NCBI RefSeq assembly: GCF_017308985.1
Contig: NZ_JADWPE010000002.1
Span: forward strand, 806,001 to 870,000
Source: Lysobacter changpingensis
GTDB taxonomy: Bacteria; Pseudomonadota; Gammaproteobacteria; Xanthomonadales; Xanthomonadaceae
Length of the DNA: 64,000 nucleotides
Direction: 5' to 3'
The position numbers and the translations under genes were made by a program. Positions 26,077 through 34,882 of the stretch are shown piece by piece (the first letter of the stretch is position 1; each line of letters opens with the position of its first letter). The notes beneath the pieces were generated by a model. It was not told the origin of the DNA. It saw only the letters and a program-made list of their open reading frames with translations, and ran no database searches.

Positions 26077-27090
26077 ATGAGCCCACCCAGGCGTTTGCCG
26101 CCGGACTTCAGCCGCAGTGCAGCGTATCCGCTGTTCGCGTTCGATGCGGCGCAAAACCGGGCCTGGGTGCTGCATTTCGAGGCCGGGGATTACCGGCGGG
26201 CGAGCTTCCTCGACCAGCGTTCGCTGGGCCGCCGCGAGGTGTCCGGCTGGACCCTCGACCGGGCCGAACTCGACGCGGCGCTCGGGCCGTCGCCGCCCCT
26301 GCGCGACGTCCACTGGCTGTTCCATGTCGGCCACTGCGGTTCCTCGCTGGTGAGCCGGCTGCTGGACCTGGTGCCGGGCGTGCTCGGCCTGCGCGAACCC
26401 CTGCCCCTGCTCGCCCTCGCCCACGGCCGCGAGGACCCGGCCGTACGCGCGTGGGAGGCGCCGGTGCTGGCCCTGCTCGCGCGGGGATTCCCCGACAGCC
26501 GGGCGGTCGTGGTGAAGCCGACCAGCGTGGTGACCACCCTCGCCGACCGCCTGCTGCCGCCCACCGGCCGTGGCTGCCTGTTGTGGGTCGACCTGCAGAC
26601 CTGGCTGGCGACGATGCTCCGCGACCCGGGCCTCATCGAGGGCGTCCTCGCCACCGAGCCGCTGCGGCTGGCGCGCCAGCCCGCGCTGCCGCGTGCGGAA
26701 CTGACCGGCGCCCGGCTCGCCCGCGCATGGCTGGTCGAGCAGCTGCGCTGGCGAACGCTGTCCGCCGACCCGGCCCTGGCCGGGCGCCTGATCGACCTGG
26801 ATTTCGCCGACGTCCTGCGCGACCCCGCACCGGCGACGGCACGGCTGGCGGCGCATTACGGCCTCGCGGTGCCCGACGACTGGGCGCAGCGCATCAAGGC
26901 GTCCGAACTGCTGAGCCGCTACGCGAAGGACGGTGGCGCGCATTTCGATGCGAACGCGCGCCGGCGCGAACTCGCCGCCGCAGCGGAGAAACACGCCGAC
27001 GGCATCGGCGACGGAATGGAATGGGCACAGGCCGCGCTGGACGCGATCGGCACCGCCGACCTGGCGCCGCGCCTGCGTCCTCGCGGTTGA
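26077..27090 (+). CDS. Sulfotransferase-like P-loop protein
   Basis: A 337-residue protein with a P-loop-like segment VGHCGSSLVSRLLDLVPG (about residues 84-101), resembling the 5'-phosphosulfate loop of PAPS-dependent sulfotransferases. VKPTSVVTTLADRLLP follows, as expected for the second structural element. The remaining sequence is Arg/Ala-rich and weakly conserved. It ends one base before the convergent 2-oxoglutarate oxygenase gene. Sulfotransferase-like proteins are often neighbours of Fe(II) oxygenases in this family, but the substrate is unknown and a kinase-like P-loop role is possible. Confidence 0.6.
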   Translation: MSPPRRLPPDFSRSAAYPLFAFDAAQNRAWVLHFEAGDYRRASFLDQRSLGRREVSGWTLDRAELDAALGPSPPLRDVHWLFHVGHCGSSLVSRLLDLVPGVLGLREPLPLLALAHGREDPAVRAWEAPVLALLARGFPDSRAVVVKPTSVVTTLADRLLPPTGRGCLLWVDLQTWLATMLRDPGLIEGVLATEPLRLARQPALPRAELTGARLARAWLVEQLRWRTLSADPALAGRLIDLDFADVLRDPAPATARLAAHYGLAVPDDWAQRIKASELLSRYAKDGGAHFDANARRRELAAAAEKHADGIGDGMEWAQAALDAIGTADLAPRLRPRG

Positions 27091-27091
27091 A

Positions 27092-28036
27092 TCAGGCCAG
27101 GAACGTGGTCATCGCGTAACGCGTGCCGCGTTCGACCGGCAGCACTTCATGCAGCAGCGAGCACGAGAACACCAGCGCCGCACCGGTCGGCGGCGAGAAC
27201 AGGTGCGGGCCGAATTCCGGATAGCGGAACTCGCCGCCGACGTAGTCGCCCTGGTTGAGGTTCACCGACAGCGCGAAGCGCCGGTGCGCGACGTCGGGCG
27301 ACTCGTTGTCGCGATGCGCGCGGAAATAGCCCGCGCGTTCCGGATACGCCAGCAGCTTGAACGGATCGCGCCGCCGCACTTCGAAATTGAACACGCGCGC
27401 GATCTCCGGCAGCGCGCGACGCATCAGCCGCTCGTGCATGCGCGCTTCGAGCTGCGCGTCGCGCGGAATCGTCTCGCGCCGCTGCTTGATGTCCGGATCG
27501 ACCTGCATCCGCCGTTCGCCGTCCTGCATCACCATCACCGCGGACACGTCGCCGCCGCCGCAGTCGACTTCGAGATGACGGATCAATTCGGCGCAGAACC
27601 CGGGCTCGAACACGCCCGGGATCTGCAGCACCGGCGCGATCGGAAACGTGCGCTCACCCGTCAACGGCTCGATCGGATGCGCTATTGCAGGCGGCGCCCG
27701 CTGCGGCAACGCGAGCGACGCGCACAGGCGCAGGTTCGCGTCGACCAGCCACAGCAGGCCGGTGCCGACGCCGGCGCACCAGCGCGCATCGGCGGCGAAC
27801 GCGCGCCAGCCTTGCGGTGCGCCGACCGGCGCCTGCGGACCCACGCACAGCGCGAACGTGCCGGACGGCGGCTGCGGAAGCCGCGCGGCGTCCTGCGCAT
27901 CGGCCGGCGTTGCGAGCCACAACGGAGCGCCGGCGAATTCGGCGTGCAGCGTGCAGTTCGTTCCGTCGGCAGCGCGCAGGCGCACGTCGGGCAACCGGTC
28001 GCCCGGCAGCCAGTGCGCGGACGCCGCGGCGTTCAT
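27092..28036 (-). CDS. 2-oxoglutarate/Fe(II) oxygenase with N-terminal thioredoxin-like region
   Basis: A 314-residue protein whose C-terminal half (about 130-314) is a prolyl-4-hydroxylase-like 2OG-Fe(II) oxygenase. The H-x-D pair is in YFRAHRDNES, the distal His in SCSLLHEVLPVERG, and the 2OG-binding Arg in RGTRYAMTTF. Residues about 10-120 resemble a peroxiredoxin/thioredoxin-like fold but lack a CxxC pair, so they are unlikely to be redox active. The start codon overlaps the CBS stop by one base (TAATG), making it translationally coupled to cystathionine beta-synthase. The hydroxylation target is unknown. Confidence 0.82.
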   Translation of the reverse strand: MNAAASAHWLPGDRLPDVRLRAADGTNCTLHAEFAGAPLWLATPADAQDAARLPQPPSGTFALCVGPQAPVGAPQGWRAFAADARWCAGVGTGLLWLVDANLRLCASLALPQRAPPAIAHPIEPLTGERTFPIAPVLQIPGVFEPGFCAELIRHLEVDCGGGDVSAVMVMQDGERRMQVDPDIKQRRETIPRDAQLEARMHERLMRRALPEIARVFNFEVRRRDPFKLLAYPERAGYFRAHRDNESPDVAHRRFALSVNLNQGDYVGGEFRYPEFGPHLFSPPTGAALVFSCSLLHEVLPVERGTRYAMTTFLA

Positions 28037-29412
28037 TACTGCACGCGCCTGCGCAGGTAGTTGAGCAGGTCGATGCGCGTGATCAGGCCGATGAACTTCT
28101 CGCCGTCCACGACGATCGCGACATGCCCGCGATCGAACACCGGCAGCAGCGATTCGATCGGCGAACGCACGTCGATCTTGTCGAGCTTGCTCACCATCGC
28201 GGTCGACACCGGATCGCGGAAGCGCGATTCGTCGCCGTACACGTGCAGCAGCACGTCGCTCTCGTCGACGATGCCGACGATGTTGTCGCCGTCCATCACG
28301 GGAAGCTGCGAGACGTCGTACAGCTTCATGCGCTGGTACGCGGTGACCAGCAGGTCGTTCGGGCCGACGACCACCGTGTCGCGCTGCGAGAACGGACGCA
28401 GGATCAGGTCGCGCAGGTCGCCCGTGGACTGGCGCGCGAGGAAGCCGTTGTCCAGCATCCAGTAGTCGTTGTACATCTTCGACAGGTACTTGTTGCCGGT
28501 GTCGCACACCAGCGTCAGCACCTTCTTCGGCGTGGTCTGTTCGCGGCAGTATTTCAGCGCCGCGGCGAGCAGCGTGCCGGTGGACGAACCGCCGAGGATG
28601 CCTTCCTTCTCCAGCAGTTCGCGCGCGGTGAGGAAGCTTTCCTTGTCGCTGATCGCGTAGGCCTTCTTCACCCGGGTGAAGTCGGAGATCGGCGGCAGGA
28701 AATCCTCGCCGATGCCTTCGACCATCCAGCTCGCCGACTTGTCCGACAGCGTGCCGCGGTTGATGTATTCCTCGAGGATCGAACCGACGGGATCGGCGAG
28801 GATCAGTTCGGTATCCGGCGATTCCTTCGCGAAGTAGCGCGACAGGCCGGTCATCGTGCCCGAGCTGCCGCAGCCGAAGACGATCGCGTCGAGCCCGCCG
28901 ACGTCGCCCATCTGCCGCAGGATTTCCGGGCCGGTGACGAATTCGTGCGCGGCCGGGTTGTCCGGGTTCCCGAACTGGTTGATGAAGTACGCGCCGGGCG
29001 TTTCGCGCGCGAGGCGTTCGGCCAGATCCTGGTAGTAGTCGGGATGGCCCTTGGCGACGTCCGAACGCGTGAGCACGACCTGCGCGCCCATCGCCTTGAG
29101 GTTGAAGATCTTCTCGCGGCTCATCTTGTCGGGCACGACGAGGATGAGCTTGTAGCCCTTCTGCTGCGCGACCAGCGCCAGGCCGATGCCGGTGTTGCCG
29201 GCGGTGCCTTCCACCAGCGTGTCGCCGGGGCGGATTCGCCCCGCCTTCTCGGCCGCTTCGATCATCGACAGGCCGATGCGGTCCTTGATGGAGCCGCCCG
29301 GGTTCTGCGATTCGAGCTTGAGATAGAGCTCGCAGACGCCGGTGTCCAGGCGCTGCGCCTTGATGATCGGCGTGTCGCCGATCAATTCGAGTACGGATTG
29401 ATGGATGCTCAT
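28036..29412 (-). CDS. cbs: Cystathionine beta-synthase
   Basis: A 458-residue PLP enzyme joining homocysteine and serine to cystathionine. The PLP lysine is K43 in NPGGSIKDR, the substrate loop is EGTAGNTGIGLA, and the phosphate-binding loop is GCGSSGTMTG. Two tandem CBS domains fill residues about 335-458 (DVSQLPVMDGDNIVGIVDES and VAIVVDGEKFIGLITRIDLL). There is no N-terminal haem domain. I chose MSIHQSVLELIGDTP as the start; upstream in-frame codons are Arg/Pro-rich and not family-like. The AdoMet or nucleotide responsiveness of the CBS pair cannot be judged from sequence. Confidence 0.93.
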   Translation of the reverse strand: MSIHQSVLELIGDTPIIKAQRLDTGVCELYLKLESQNPGGSIKDRIGLSMIEAAEKAGRIRPGDTLVEGTAGNTGIGLALVAQQKGYKLILVVPDKMSREKIFNLKAMGAQVVLTRSDVAKGHPDYYQDLAERLARETPGAYFINQFGNPDNPAAHEFVTGPEILRQMGDVGGLDAIVFGCGSSGTMTGLSRYFAKESPDTELILADPVGSILEEYINRGTLSDKSASWMVEGIGEDFLPPISDFTRVKKAYAISDKESFLTARELLEKEGILGGSSTGTLLAAALKYCREQTTPKKVLTLVCDTGNKYLSKMYNDYWMLDNGFLARQSTGDLRDLILRPFSQRDTVVVGPNDLLVTAYQRMKLYDVSQLPVMDGDNIVGIVDESDVLLHVYGDESRFRDPVSTAMVSKLDKIDVRSPIESLLPVFDRGHVAIVVDGEKFIGLITRIDLLNYLRRRVQ

Positions 29413-29548
29413 CCGGGCAGTGTAAAAGCCCGGCGTGAAGCGCGGAAAGGCCGGATGGACGTCGCGGCGCCGCCGGGGCCGCGATTCGCGGCGCGCCAGG
29501 GGGCGCCCGGCCATGCGGGCGCCATCGGGGAGGGGAAGTTCCTTCGCA

Positions 29549-29579
29549 CCGGGGCGGCTGCTGGGCGCAGCCGCCCCGG
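29549..29579 (-). terminator. Strong GC hairpin downstream of the YdcH-like gene
   Basis: Thirteen-bp perfect arms CCGGGGCGGCTGC and GCAGCCGCCCCGG flank a five-base loop, in the 235-bp gap between the YdcH-like gene and cbs (both on the minus strand). No T-tract follows. It probably separates the two transcription units. Confidence 0.5.
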
Positions 29580-29647
29580 CTCTTCGGAGACGCGGGCGGA
29601 GAGACCGACGAGGAAGTCGCCGCCCGCGGCGAGGAAAGGGGTGGACG

Positions 29648-29866
29648 TCAGTGGTGTTGCAGGTCGTACATGCGGACCAGTCGGTCCTTCGCAGCCAGCT
29701 TCTCGCGCTTCATCTGCGCCAGGGTGATGTCGTCGATCGGTAGCACGCCCAGTTCGGCATCCATCACTCTCTTGTCGAGATCCTTGTGGCGCTGGTAGAG
29801 CTGCTTGAATTCCGGGTTGGCCTTCATCAGCGCCTCGATCTCCGGCTGCGGTCGTTCTTCGAACAT
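29648..29866 (-). CDS. YdcH family small helical protein (DUF465)
   Basis: A 72-residue protein, mostly two helices: EIEALMKANPEFKQLYQRHKDLDKRV, then IDDITLAQMKREKLAAKDRLVRMY. The end pattern LKREKLxxKD is the hallmark of the YdcH/DUF465 family, short coiled-coil proteins of unknown function that are widespread in proteobacteria. A GGAGG ribosome site sits seven bases before the ATG. The gene stands alone and is probably monocistronic. No function can be assigned. Confidence 0.85.
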   Translation of the reverse strand: MFEERPQPEIEALMKANPEFKQLYQRHKDLDKRVMDAELGVLPIDDITLAQMKREKLAAKDRLVRMYDLQHH

Positions 29867-30255
29867 GTAGAGCCTCCTTCAGCGGGTATGGAAGCCCGGG
29901 CGCGAGGCCCGGGCCCGTGCGGAAGGCCCCGCAAACGAAAACGCCCCAGCCGTCCTCGGGCCAGGGCGTTGCGCGGGGTCGTGGAAGAGCCGGTCGGGGC
30001 GGCGGCCTCACAAGGACCGGCCCCGTACTGACGTGGGGCGGCGGGGTCCTGCGAGAGGGGCGTTGACGTCATCGACCGGGCTCATCGCCAAGCGGAAAAC
30101 AGGCCGCTTGGAGTACCGACCCTACTCCTCCCTCCAGCGGTCGGCAAGGGCGTCGAGGGCGGCTTGTGAGCACCGTCGCGAAGGTCGCGACGAACGGAAG
30201 GCGGTCTGCGCCGCGCTTCCGCGCATTCAGCGTAACTGATTGTTTTCGCTCAGAT
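29867..30255. other. 389-bp gene-free stretch
   Basis: No reading frame here has a ribosome site or recognisable protein. It holds a hairpin at 29894-29914 (arms GCCCGGGC, loop GCGAG), just upstream of the YdcH-like gene, and further GC-rich self-complementary stretches around 29940-30060. It must contain the promoter of the YdcH-like gene and the 3' end of the OmpA-like transcript. Confidence 0.6.
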
Positions 30256-31140
30256 TTACTTGGACTGAACGACGACTTCGGCGCGATCGCCCTTGCCGGC
30301 GCGACCGGTCACCTGCACCTGGCCCTGCGGCCAGCCGCCGGCCACGAGCGCGTCGCGGACGGCCTCGGCGCGACGCTGCGCGAGTTGGGCATCGGCGGCG
30401 GTCACCTCGACCCGGACGCCCGGCGAGGACGAGGCCTGCGCGTAGGCGGCGATGGTCCTGGCGGTGGTCTGGGCGCCATCGCTGAGGCTGGCCTTGCCGG
30501 AACCGAAGGTGCCCTTGCCCAGCGCGAACACTTCGCCGCGATTGTCGCGCTTGGCGGCCGGCAGCTTGCCGCCGGTCACCAGTTCGGCTTCCTCGCGGGC
30601 GAGCTTGGCCTGGCGTTCGCGGGCGGCGTTCAGGCGCGCGGTCTGGGCGCCGGCCACGCCCTTCAGCGCGGTCTCGACGTCCTGCATCGCGGCGGCGTCG
30701 GCCTCGCTCTGCAGGCGCAGGCGTTCGGCTTCCTCGGCCTGCATCTGGGCCTGCAGGCGCAGGCGCTCGTTCTCGGCGCGGGCGCGCGCGGCGTCACGCT
30801 GGCTGGCCTCGACCAGCAGCTCGGCGCGCTCGCGCTCCAGCTGGTCGGCCTGGCGCTGCATGGCCTGCGTGCGCGCGGCGGATTCGGCGATCGCGACGCG
30901 GCGCTCGGCGACGTACAGCGCGCCCGGACGATCGCGCTTGGCGGCCTGATCGAGGACGCCGATCGCCTGCCGTGCCTGCAGGCGCTCGTAGGCGGCGAAG
31001 GTGTTCAGGGTCGAATCGGCGTCGAGCGCGGTCAGGCGCTGCGACAGGCGGGCCGTATCGGGGTTGTCGGCCGCATGGGCCTGCGTGGCGGCGAAGGCCG
31101 CGGCCAGCGCGAGGGTCAGGAGCATCGGGCGGATGGTCAC
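30256..31140 (-). CDS. DUF4398/OmpA-like envelope protein
   Basis: A 294-residue exported protein. A signal peptide (MTIRPMLLTLALAAAFAATQAHA) is followed by a DUF4398-like helical segment. A long Ala/Glu/Arg-rich coiled coil (about 85-190) comes next, then a C-terminal OmpA/MotB-like peptidoglycan-binding fold (QLAQRRAEAVRDALVAGGWP). It overlaps the upstream lipoprotein gene by four bases, and both share the DUF4398-type repeat character. The likely role is linking the outer membrane to peptidoglycan. The C-terminal domain lacks some of the canonical OmpA residues, so family placement is good but peptidoglycan binding is inferred. Confidence 0.75.
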   Translation of the reverse strand: MTIRPMLLTLALAAAFAATQAHAADNPDTARLSQRLTALDADSTLNTFAAYERLQARQAIGVLDQAAKRDRPGALYVAERRVAIAESAARTQAMQRQADQLERERAELLVEASQRDAARARAENERLRLQAQMQAEEAERLRLQSEADAAAMQDVETALKGVAGAQTARLNAARERQAKLAREEAELVTGGKLPAAKRDNRGEVFALGKGTFGSGKASLSDGAQTTARTIAAYAQASSSPGVRVEVTAADAQLAQRRAEAVRDALVAGGWPQGQVQVTGRAGKGDRAEVVVQSK

Positions 31141-31514
31141 GGCTGGGCCTCCTGCAGGCGGCTGCGCAGCTCGGCGACTTCCGCGCGGCGCTGGTTGAGT
31201 TCGGCCGTGGCCAGCGCCTCGCGGCTCTTCGCGTATGCCAGGTCGGCGTCGGCGGCGGACGCGAGCGAGAGGCGCCGCGCCTCGTCGTCGTCGCCGGCGC
31301 TCATCGCGGCCTGGGCCTGCGACAGCCCGGTCCGGGCGGTGCCCAGTTCCTGCGGCGCGTACTGGTCGGCGTCGGCGTCCTCGGCGCGGGTCACGGCCTG
31401 CCGGGCCGCGGCCAGCTCGCCCGTCGGCGGTGGCAGCGAAGCGCAGGAGCAGAGTGCGGAAGCGAGAACTGCAGCCAGCAGCGGAAATCGGAATTGTGCG
31501 AAGCTTGGACGCAT
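31137..31514 (-). CDS. DUF4398 domain lipoprotein
   Basis: A 125-residue lipoprotein. The signal ends at the lipobox LASALCSC with Cys as the lipidated residue. The mature part is an Ala-rich helical hairpin (ELAAARQAVTRAEDADADQYAPQEL) characteristic of DUF4398. The stop overlaps the start of the OmpA-like gene by four bases, so the pair is translationally coupled. I chose the ATG giving MRPSFAQF because upstream codons precede a non-signal-like stretch. It is divergent from pilU across about 110 bp. Confidence 0.8.
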   Translation of the reverse strand: MRPSFAQFRFPLLAAVLASALCSCASLPPPTGELAAARQAVTRAEDADADQYAPQELGTARTGLSQAQAAMSAGDDDEARRLSLASAADADLAYAKSREALATAELNQRRAEVAELRSRLQEAQP

Positions 31515-31623
31515 TGGGGAGGCCGTGCCTGAGTTAGGTACCCGGCCATTGTCGTAAAGCCGCCGCCGCGCTTGCAACGGGACCGTTCCGGGGCGTGACG
31601 GCGCAAGAATAGGGGTTGCTTGC

Positions 31624-32736
31624 ATGGACATCGGCTATTTCCTGAAGCTGATGACGGAAAAGAACGCGTCGGACATGTTCCTGACGACCGGCGCACCTGT
31701 GTACATCAAGGTCGAAGGCAAGCTCTACCCCCTGGGCAACACCGGCCTGCCTCCGGGCATGGTCAAGAAGATCGCCTATTCCCTGATGGACGAGGGACAG
31801 GTTCCGCTTTTCGAGCGTGACCTTGAACTGAACATGGCGCTCGCGCTCCCCGAAGCGGGCCGATTCCGCATCAATGTGTTCAAGCAGCGCGGCGAAGTCG
31901 GCATGGTGATCCGCGCGATCCGCAGCGTGATCCCGTCGATCGAGGAACTGCAGCTGCCGCAGGTGCTCAAGGACATCATCATGGCCCCGCGCGGCCTGGT
32001 GCTGATCGTCGGCTCCACCGGCTCGGGCAAGTCGACGACGCTGGCGTCGATGATCGACTACCGCAACAGCAACATCTCGGGCCACATCCTCACCATCGAG
32101 GACCCGATCGAATACCTGCACAAGCACAAGAAGTCGATCGTGAACCAGCGCGAGGTCGGCCTGGACACGCACGCCTTCCACAACGCGCTCAAGAACGCGA
32201 TGCGCGAGGCGCCGGACGTCATCCTCATCGGCGAAATCCTCGACGCGACCACGATGGAGGCGGCCATCGCCTTCGCCGAAACCGGCCACCTGTGCCTGGC
32301 GACGCTGCACTCCAACAACGCCGACCAGACGCTGGAACGCATCCTCAACTTCTTCCCGGAAGCGGCGCACAAGAACGTGCTGATGAACCTCGCGCTCAAC
32401 CTGCGCGCGGTGGTCAGCCAGCGCCTGGTGGTCGGCACCGATGGCCGCCGTTTGCCGGCGGCGGAAGTGCTGATCAACACGCCGCACATCCGCGACCTGA
32501 TGCGTCGTGGCCAGGTGCACGAGATCAAGCAGGCGATGGAGGAATCGCTGGAGGAAGGCATGGAGTCGTTCGACCAGTGCCTGTTCCGCCTGCACAAGGA
32601 AGGCCGCATCGACATGGAGGAGGCGCTGAAGGCCGCCGACTCCCGCGAAGGCCTGGCGCTCAAGTTCCGCCTCTCGGAAGGCTCCACTGGCGAACACGAT
32701 CCGTACGCGGATATCTACGATTCGGCCACCCAGTAA
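31624..32736 (+). CDS. pilU: Type IV pilus retraction ATPase, PilU type
   Basis: A 370-residue cytoplasmic hexameric ATPase that assists PilT in retracting type IV pili. MDIGYFLKLMTEKNASDMFLTTGAPVYIK is the PilU N terminus. Walker A is GSTGSGKSTTLASM, His-box AFHNALKNAMREAPDV and LCLATLHSNNADQTLERI follow. In the Walker B/Asp-box region it reads LIGEILDATTM, where secretion ATPases usually have GE-(I/M)-R-D. Length is about right for PilU (usually 370-380). No pilT is adjacent in this window. Confidence 0.92.
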   Translation: MDIGYFLKLMTEKNASDMFLTTGAPVYIKVEGKLYPLGNTGLPPGMVKKIAYSLMDEGQVPLFERDLELNMALALPEAGRFRINVFKQRGEVGMVIRAIRSVIPSIEELQLPQVLKDIIMAPRGLVLIVGSTGSGKSTTLASMIDYRNSNISGHILTIEDPIEYLHKHKKSIVNQREVGLDTHAFHNALKNAMREAPDVILIGEILDATTMEAAIAFAETGHLCLATLHSNNADQTLERILNFFPEAAHKNVLMNLALNLRAVVSQRLVVGTDGRRLPAAEVLINTPHIRDLMRRGQVHEIKQAMEESLEEGMESFDQCLFRLHKEGRIDMEEALKAADSREGLALKFRLSEGSTGEHDPYADIYDSATQ

Positions 32737-32792
32737 TCCTCGGGCGCCCTCCATCGGACCACGTCAGCGCCTGCGTAGCAGGCCGCGCTGTT

Positions 32793-32828
32793 GAGCCCTC
32801 TCCCTCCGGGAGAGGGGTTGGGCCGAGG
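32793..32828. repeat. Dispersed palindrome family B (CCCTCTCCC-N3-GGGAGAGGG)
   Basis: A nine-bp-arm hairpin (32796-32804 / 32808-32816) followed by GTTGGGCCGAGGG. The same element recurs at 61106-61144 and, inverted, at 61508-61546. It is intergenic, downstream of pilU. Confidence 0.75.
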
Positions 32829-32896
32829 GACGGACGTGCGGTCGCCTCGGCGCCCGCGATGCTTCGTGTGATAACGCTCCGAACGCAAGCACGGCG

Positions 32897-32940
32897 GCCC
32901 CCGGTGCGCTTCGCTTCCCGGGGCTACAAAAGCCCCGGCT
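32897..32940. repeat. Dispersed palindrome family C, degenerate copy
   Basis: The block CCGGTGCGCTTCGCTTCCCGG, then GGCTACAAAAGCCCCGG, is a half-copy of the element that forms a perfect palindrome at 63316-63392. It sits between pilU and maiA. Confidence 0.65.
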
Positions 32941-32949
32941 CAGCGCCAT

Positions 32950-33615
32950 CTATGTCACCGGCGCATCCGGCTGCTTCTCCGGCCGCGCGGCTTCGAACGC
33001 CGGCAACGCCAGGCACGCCTTCTCGATGCGGGTGATCGTCGGGTACTCCGACAGATCCACCGCGAAGCGCCGCGCGTTGTAGACCTGCGGCACGAGGCAG
33101 CAGTCGGCCAGCGTCGGCGAATCGCCTTCGCAGAACATGCCGGTCGAGGGATGGTCGGCGAGCATTGCCTCCAGCGCGGTGAATCCCTCGTGGATCCAGT
33201 GCTGCACCCACGCGTCGCGCTCGGGCTGCGGAACATGCCATGCGCGATCGAAATGCTGCAGCACGCGCAGGTTGTTCAGCGGATGGATGTCGCAGGCGAT
33301 CGTTTGCGCCAGCGCACGCACGCGCTGGCGATCGCGCGCCGCGGCGGGCAGCAGCGGCGGCTCGGGCCAGGTTTCGTCCAGGTATTCCAGGATCGCGACC
33401 GACTGCCGCATCACGCGATCGCCATGCTGAAGCACCGGCACCAGTTCCTGCGGATTGATCTGCCGGTAGGCATCCGAATGCTGCTCGCCGCCGTCGCGCA
33501 CCAGGTGCACGGGCACCGTCTCGTACGGCAGCGATTTCAGGTTCAGCCCGATGCGCACGCGATACGCCGCGCTCGATCGCCAATACGAGTACAACCGCAG
33601 ATGCTCAGCCGCCAT
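32950..33615 (-). CDS. maiA: Maleylacetoacetate isomerase (zeta-class GST)
   Basis: A 221-residue glutathione transferase of the zeta class that isomerises maleylacetoacetate to fumarylacetoacetate in tyrosine degradation. The N-terminal motif LYSYWRSSAAYRVRIGLNLK contains the SSxxYRVRI signature of the class, with the catalytic Ser pair. QELVPVLQHGDRVMRQSVAILEYLDE binds glutathione. SPTLADCCLVPQVYNARRF is the C-terminal helix signature. It follows fahA by 62 bp on the same strand; both serve the pathway begun by hppD and hmgA 26 kb away. Confidence 0.92.
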   Translation of the reverse strand: MAAEHLRLYSYWRSSAAYRVRIGLNLKSLPYETVPVHLVRDGGEQHSDAYRQINPQELVPVLQHGDRVMRQSVAILEYLDETWPEPPLLPAAARDRQRVRALAQTIACDIHPLNNLRVLQHFDRAWHVPQPERDAWVQHWIHEGFTALEAMLADHPSTGMFCEGDSPTLADCCLVPQVYNARRFAVDLSEYPTITRIEKACLALPAFEAARPEKQPDAPVT

Positions 33616-33677
33616 GCCGTTCCCCGCGAAGCTGTGTCGATCCGCGCACGGCGCGAGGCCATGCGCGGCGTGATGCG

Positions 33678-34667
33678 TCAGGCGTTGCCGCCCTTCTCGA
33701 TGCGCTGCTCGATCGCGCCGAAGACGCTCGCGCCATCGCGCGAAAGCATCTCGATGCGCACTGTGTCGCCGAAGCTCATGAACGGCGTGATCGGCTTGCC
33801 GGTTTCCAGCGTCTCGACCGTGCGCCTTTCCGCGAAGCACGATGCGCCCAGCGACGTGTCCTGGTTGGCGACGGTGCCGGAGCCCACGATCGTGCCGGCC
33901 GAGAGCGGACGCGTCTTCGCCGCGTGGGCGACGAGCTGCGCGAAATCGAACTGCATGTCGACGCCCGCTTCCGGCGCACCGAACCACTCGCCGTTGATGT
34001 GCGTGGTCAGCGCCAGGTGCACCTTGTTGCCCTGCCATGCGTCGCCGAGTTCGTCCGGCGTGACGAACACCGGGCTCAGCGCCGAACGCGGCTTGGACTG
34101 CAGGAAACCGAAGCCCTTGGCGAGTTCGTTCGGAATGAGGTTGCGCAGCGACACGTCGTTGACGAGGCCGACGAGCTGGATGTGCAAGGCCGCTTCCGCG
34201 GGCGTGACGGCCATCGGCACGTCGTCGGTGACCACGACCACTTCCGCTTCCAGGTCGATGCCGTACTCCTCGCTCGGCACGCGCACCGGATCGCGCGGCC
34301 CATAGAAGCCGGCGCTCACCGCCTGGTACATCAGCGGATCGGTGTAGAAGCTCTCCGGCACTTCGGCGCCGCGCGCGCGGCGCACGCGCTCGACGTGCGG
34401 CAGGTACGCCGAGCCATCGACGAATTCGTACGCGCGCGGCAGCGGCGCGGCGAGTGCGGTCATGTCGAGATCGAACGCGCCTTCGGCATTGCCTTCATTG
34501 AGCGCGTCGTACAGCGCGTTGAGGCGCGGCGCGGTGTTCGACCAGTCTTCCAGCGCGCGCTGCAGCGTGTCGGCGATGCCGGTGGCGCGCACGCCGCGCG
34601 AAAGATCGCGCGAAACCACGATCAACGTGCCGTCGCGACCGCCTTCCTTCAGTGAACCAAGCTTCAT
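33678..34667 (-). CDS. fahA: Fumarylacetoacetate hydrolase family protein
   Basis: A 329-residue enzyme cleaving fumarylacetoacetate to fumarate and acetoacetate. Metal-binding residues are seen in YGIDLEAEVVVVTDDVP and LVNDVSLRN. The catalytic region includes SFGDTVRIEMLSRDG near the C terminus. It belongs to the shorter bacterial FAH form rather than the 420-residue eukaryotic type. Start MKLGSLKEGG has the expected N-terminal block. It is the first gene of a fahA-maiA operon, and acetoacetate produced could be activated by the CoA transferase at 8535-9914. Confidence 0.92.
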   Translation of the reverse strand: MKLGSLKEGGRDGTLIVVSRDLSRGVRATGIADTLQRALEDWSNTAPRLNALYDALNEGNAEGAFDLDMTALAAPLPRAYEFVDGSAYLPHVERVRRARGAEVPESFYTDPLMYQAVSAGFYGPRDPVRVPSEEYGIDLEAEVVVVTDDVPMAVTPAEAALHIQLVGLVNDVSLRNLIPNELAKGFGFLQSKPRSALSPVFVTPDELGDAWQGNKVHLALTTHINGEWFGAPEAGVDMQFDFAQLVAHAAKTRPLSAGTIVGSGTVANQDTSLGASCFAERRTVETLETGKPITPFMSFGDTVRIEMLSRDGASVFGAIEQRIEKGGNA

Positions 34668-34849
34668 CGAAACTCCCGGATTCCAGCGCTGCCGCGCGAT
34701 GGTTTCAATTGTAACGACTGCGCGCGGCGTGGCGAGACATGAACGAGAACGCAAAACACCGGCGCATTCTGACAGCGCGGGCGGCGGCTCGCCGCCGTGG
34801 TGCCGCGAGACGCGTCACGTATCGGAGCCATGGAATCGCAGGCAACAAA

Positions 34850-34880
34850 AAACCCGCCTTGCGGCGGGTTTCTTGTTTTG
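34850..34880 (-). terminator. Intrinsic terminator after tRNA-Gln
   Basis: A nine-bp stem AAACCCGCC/GGCGGGTTT with a TTGC loop, flanked by an A-rich tract on one side (T-rich on the minus strand) and a T-rich tract on the other. It lies just past the 3' end of tRNA-Gln on the minus strand and looks bidirectional. Confidence 0.8.
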
Positions 34881-34882
34881 TC

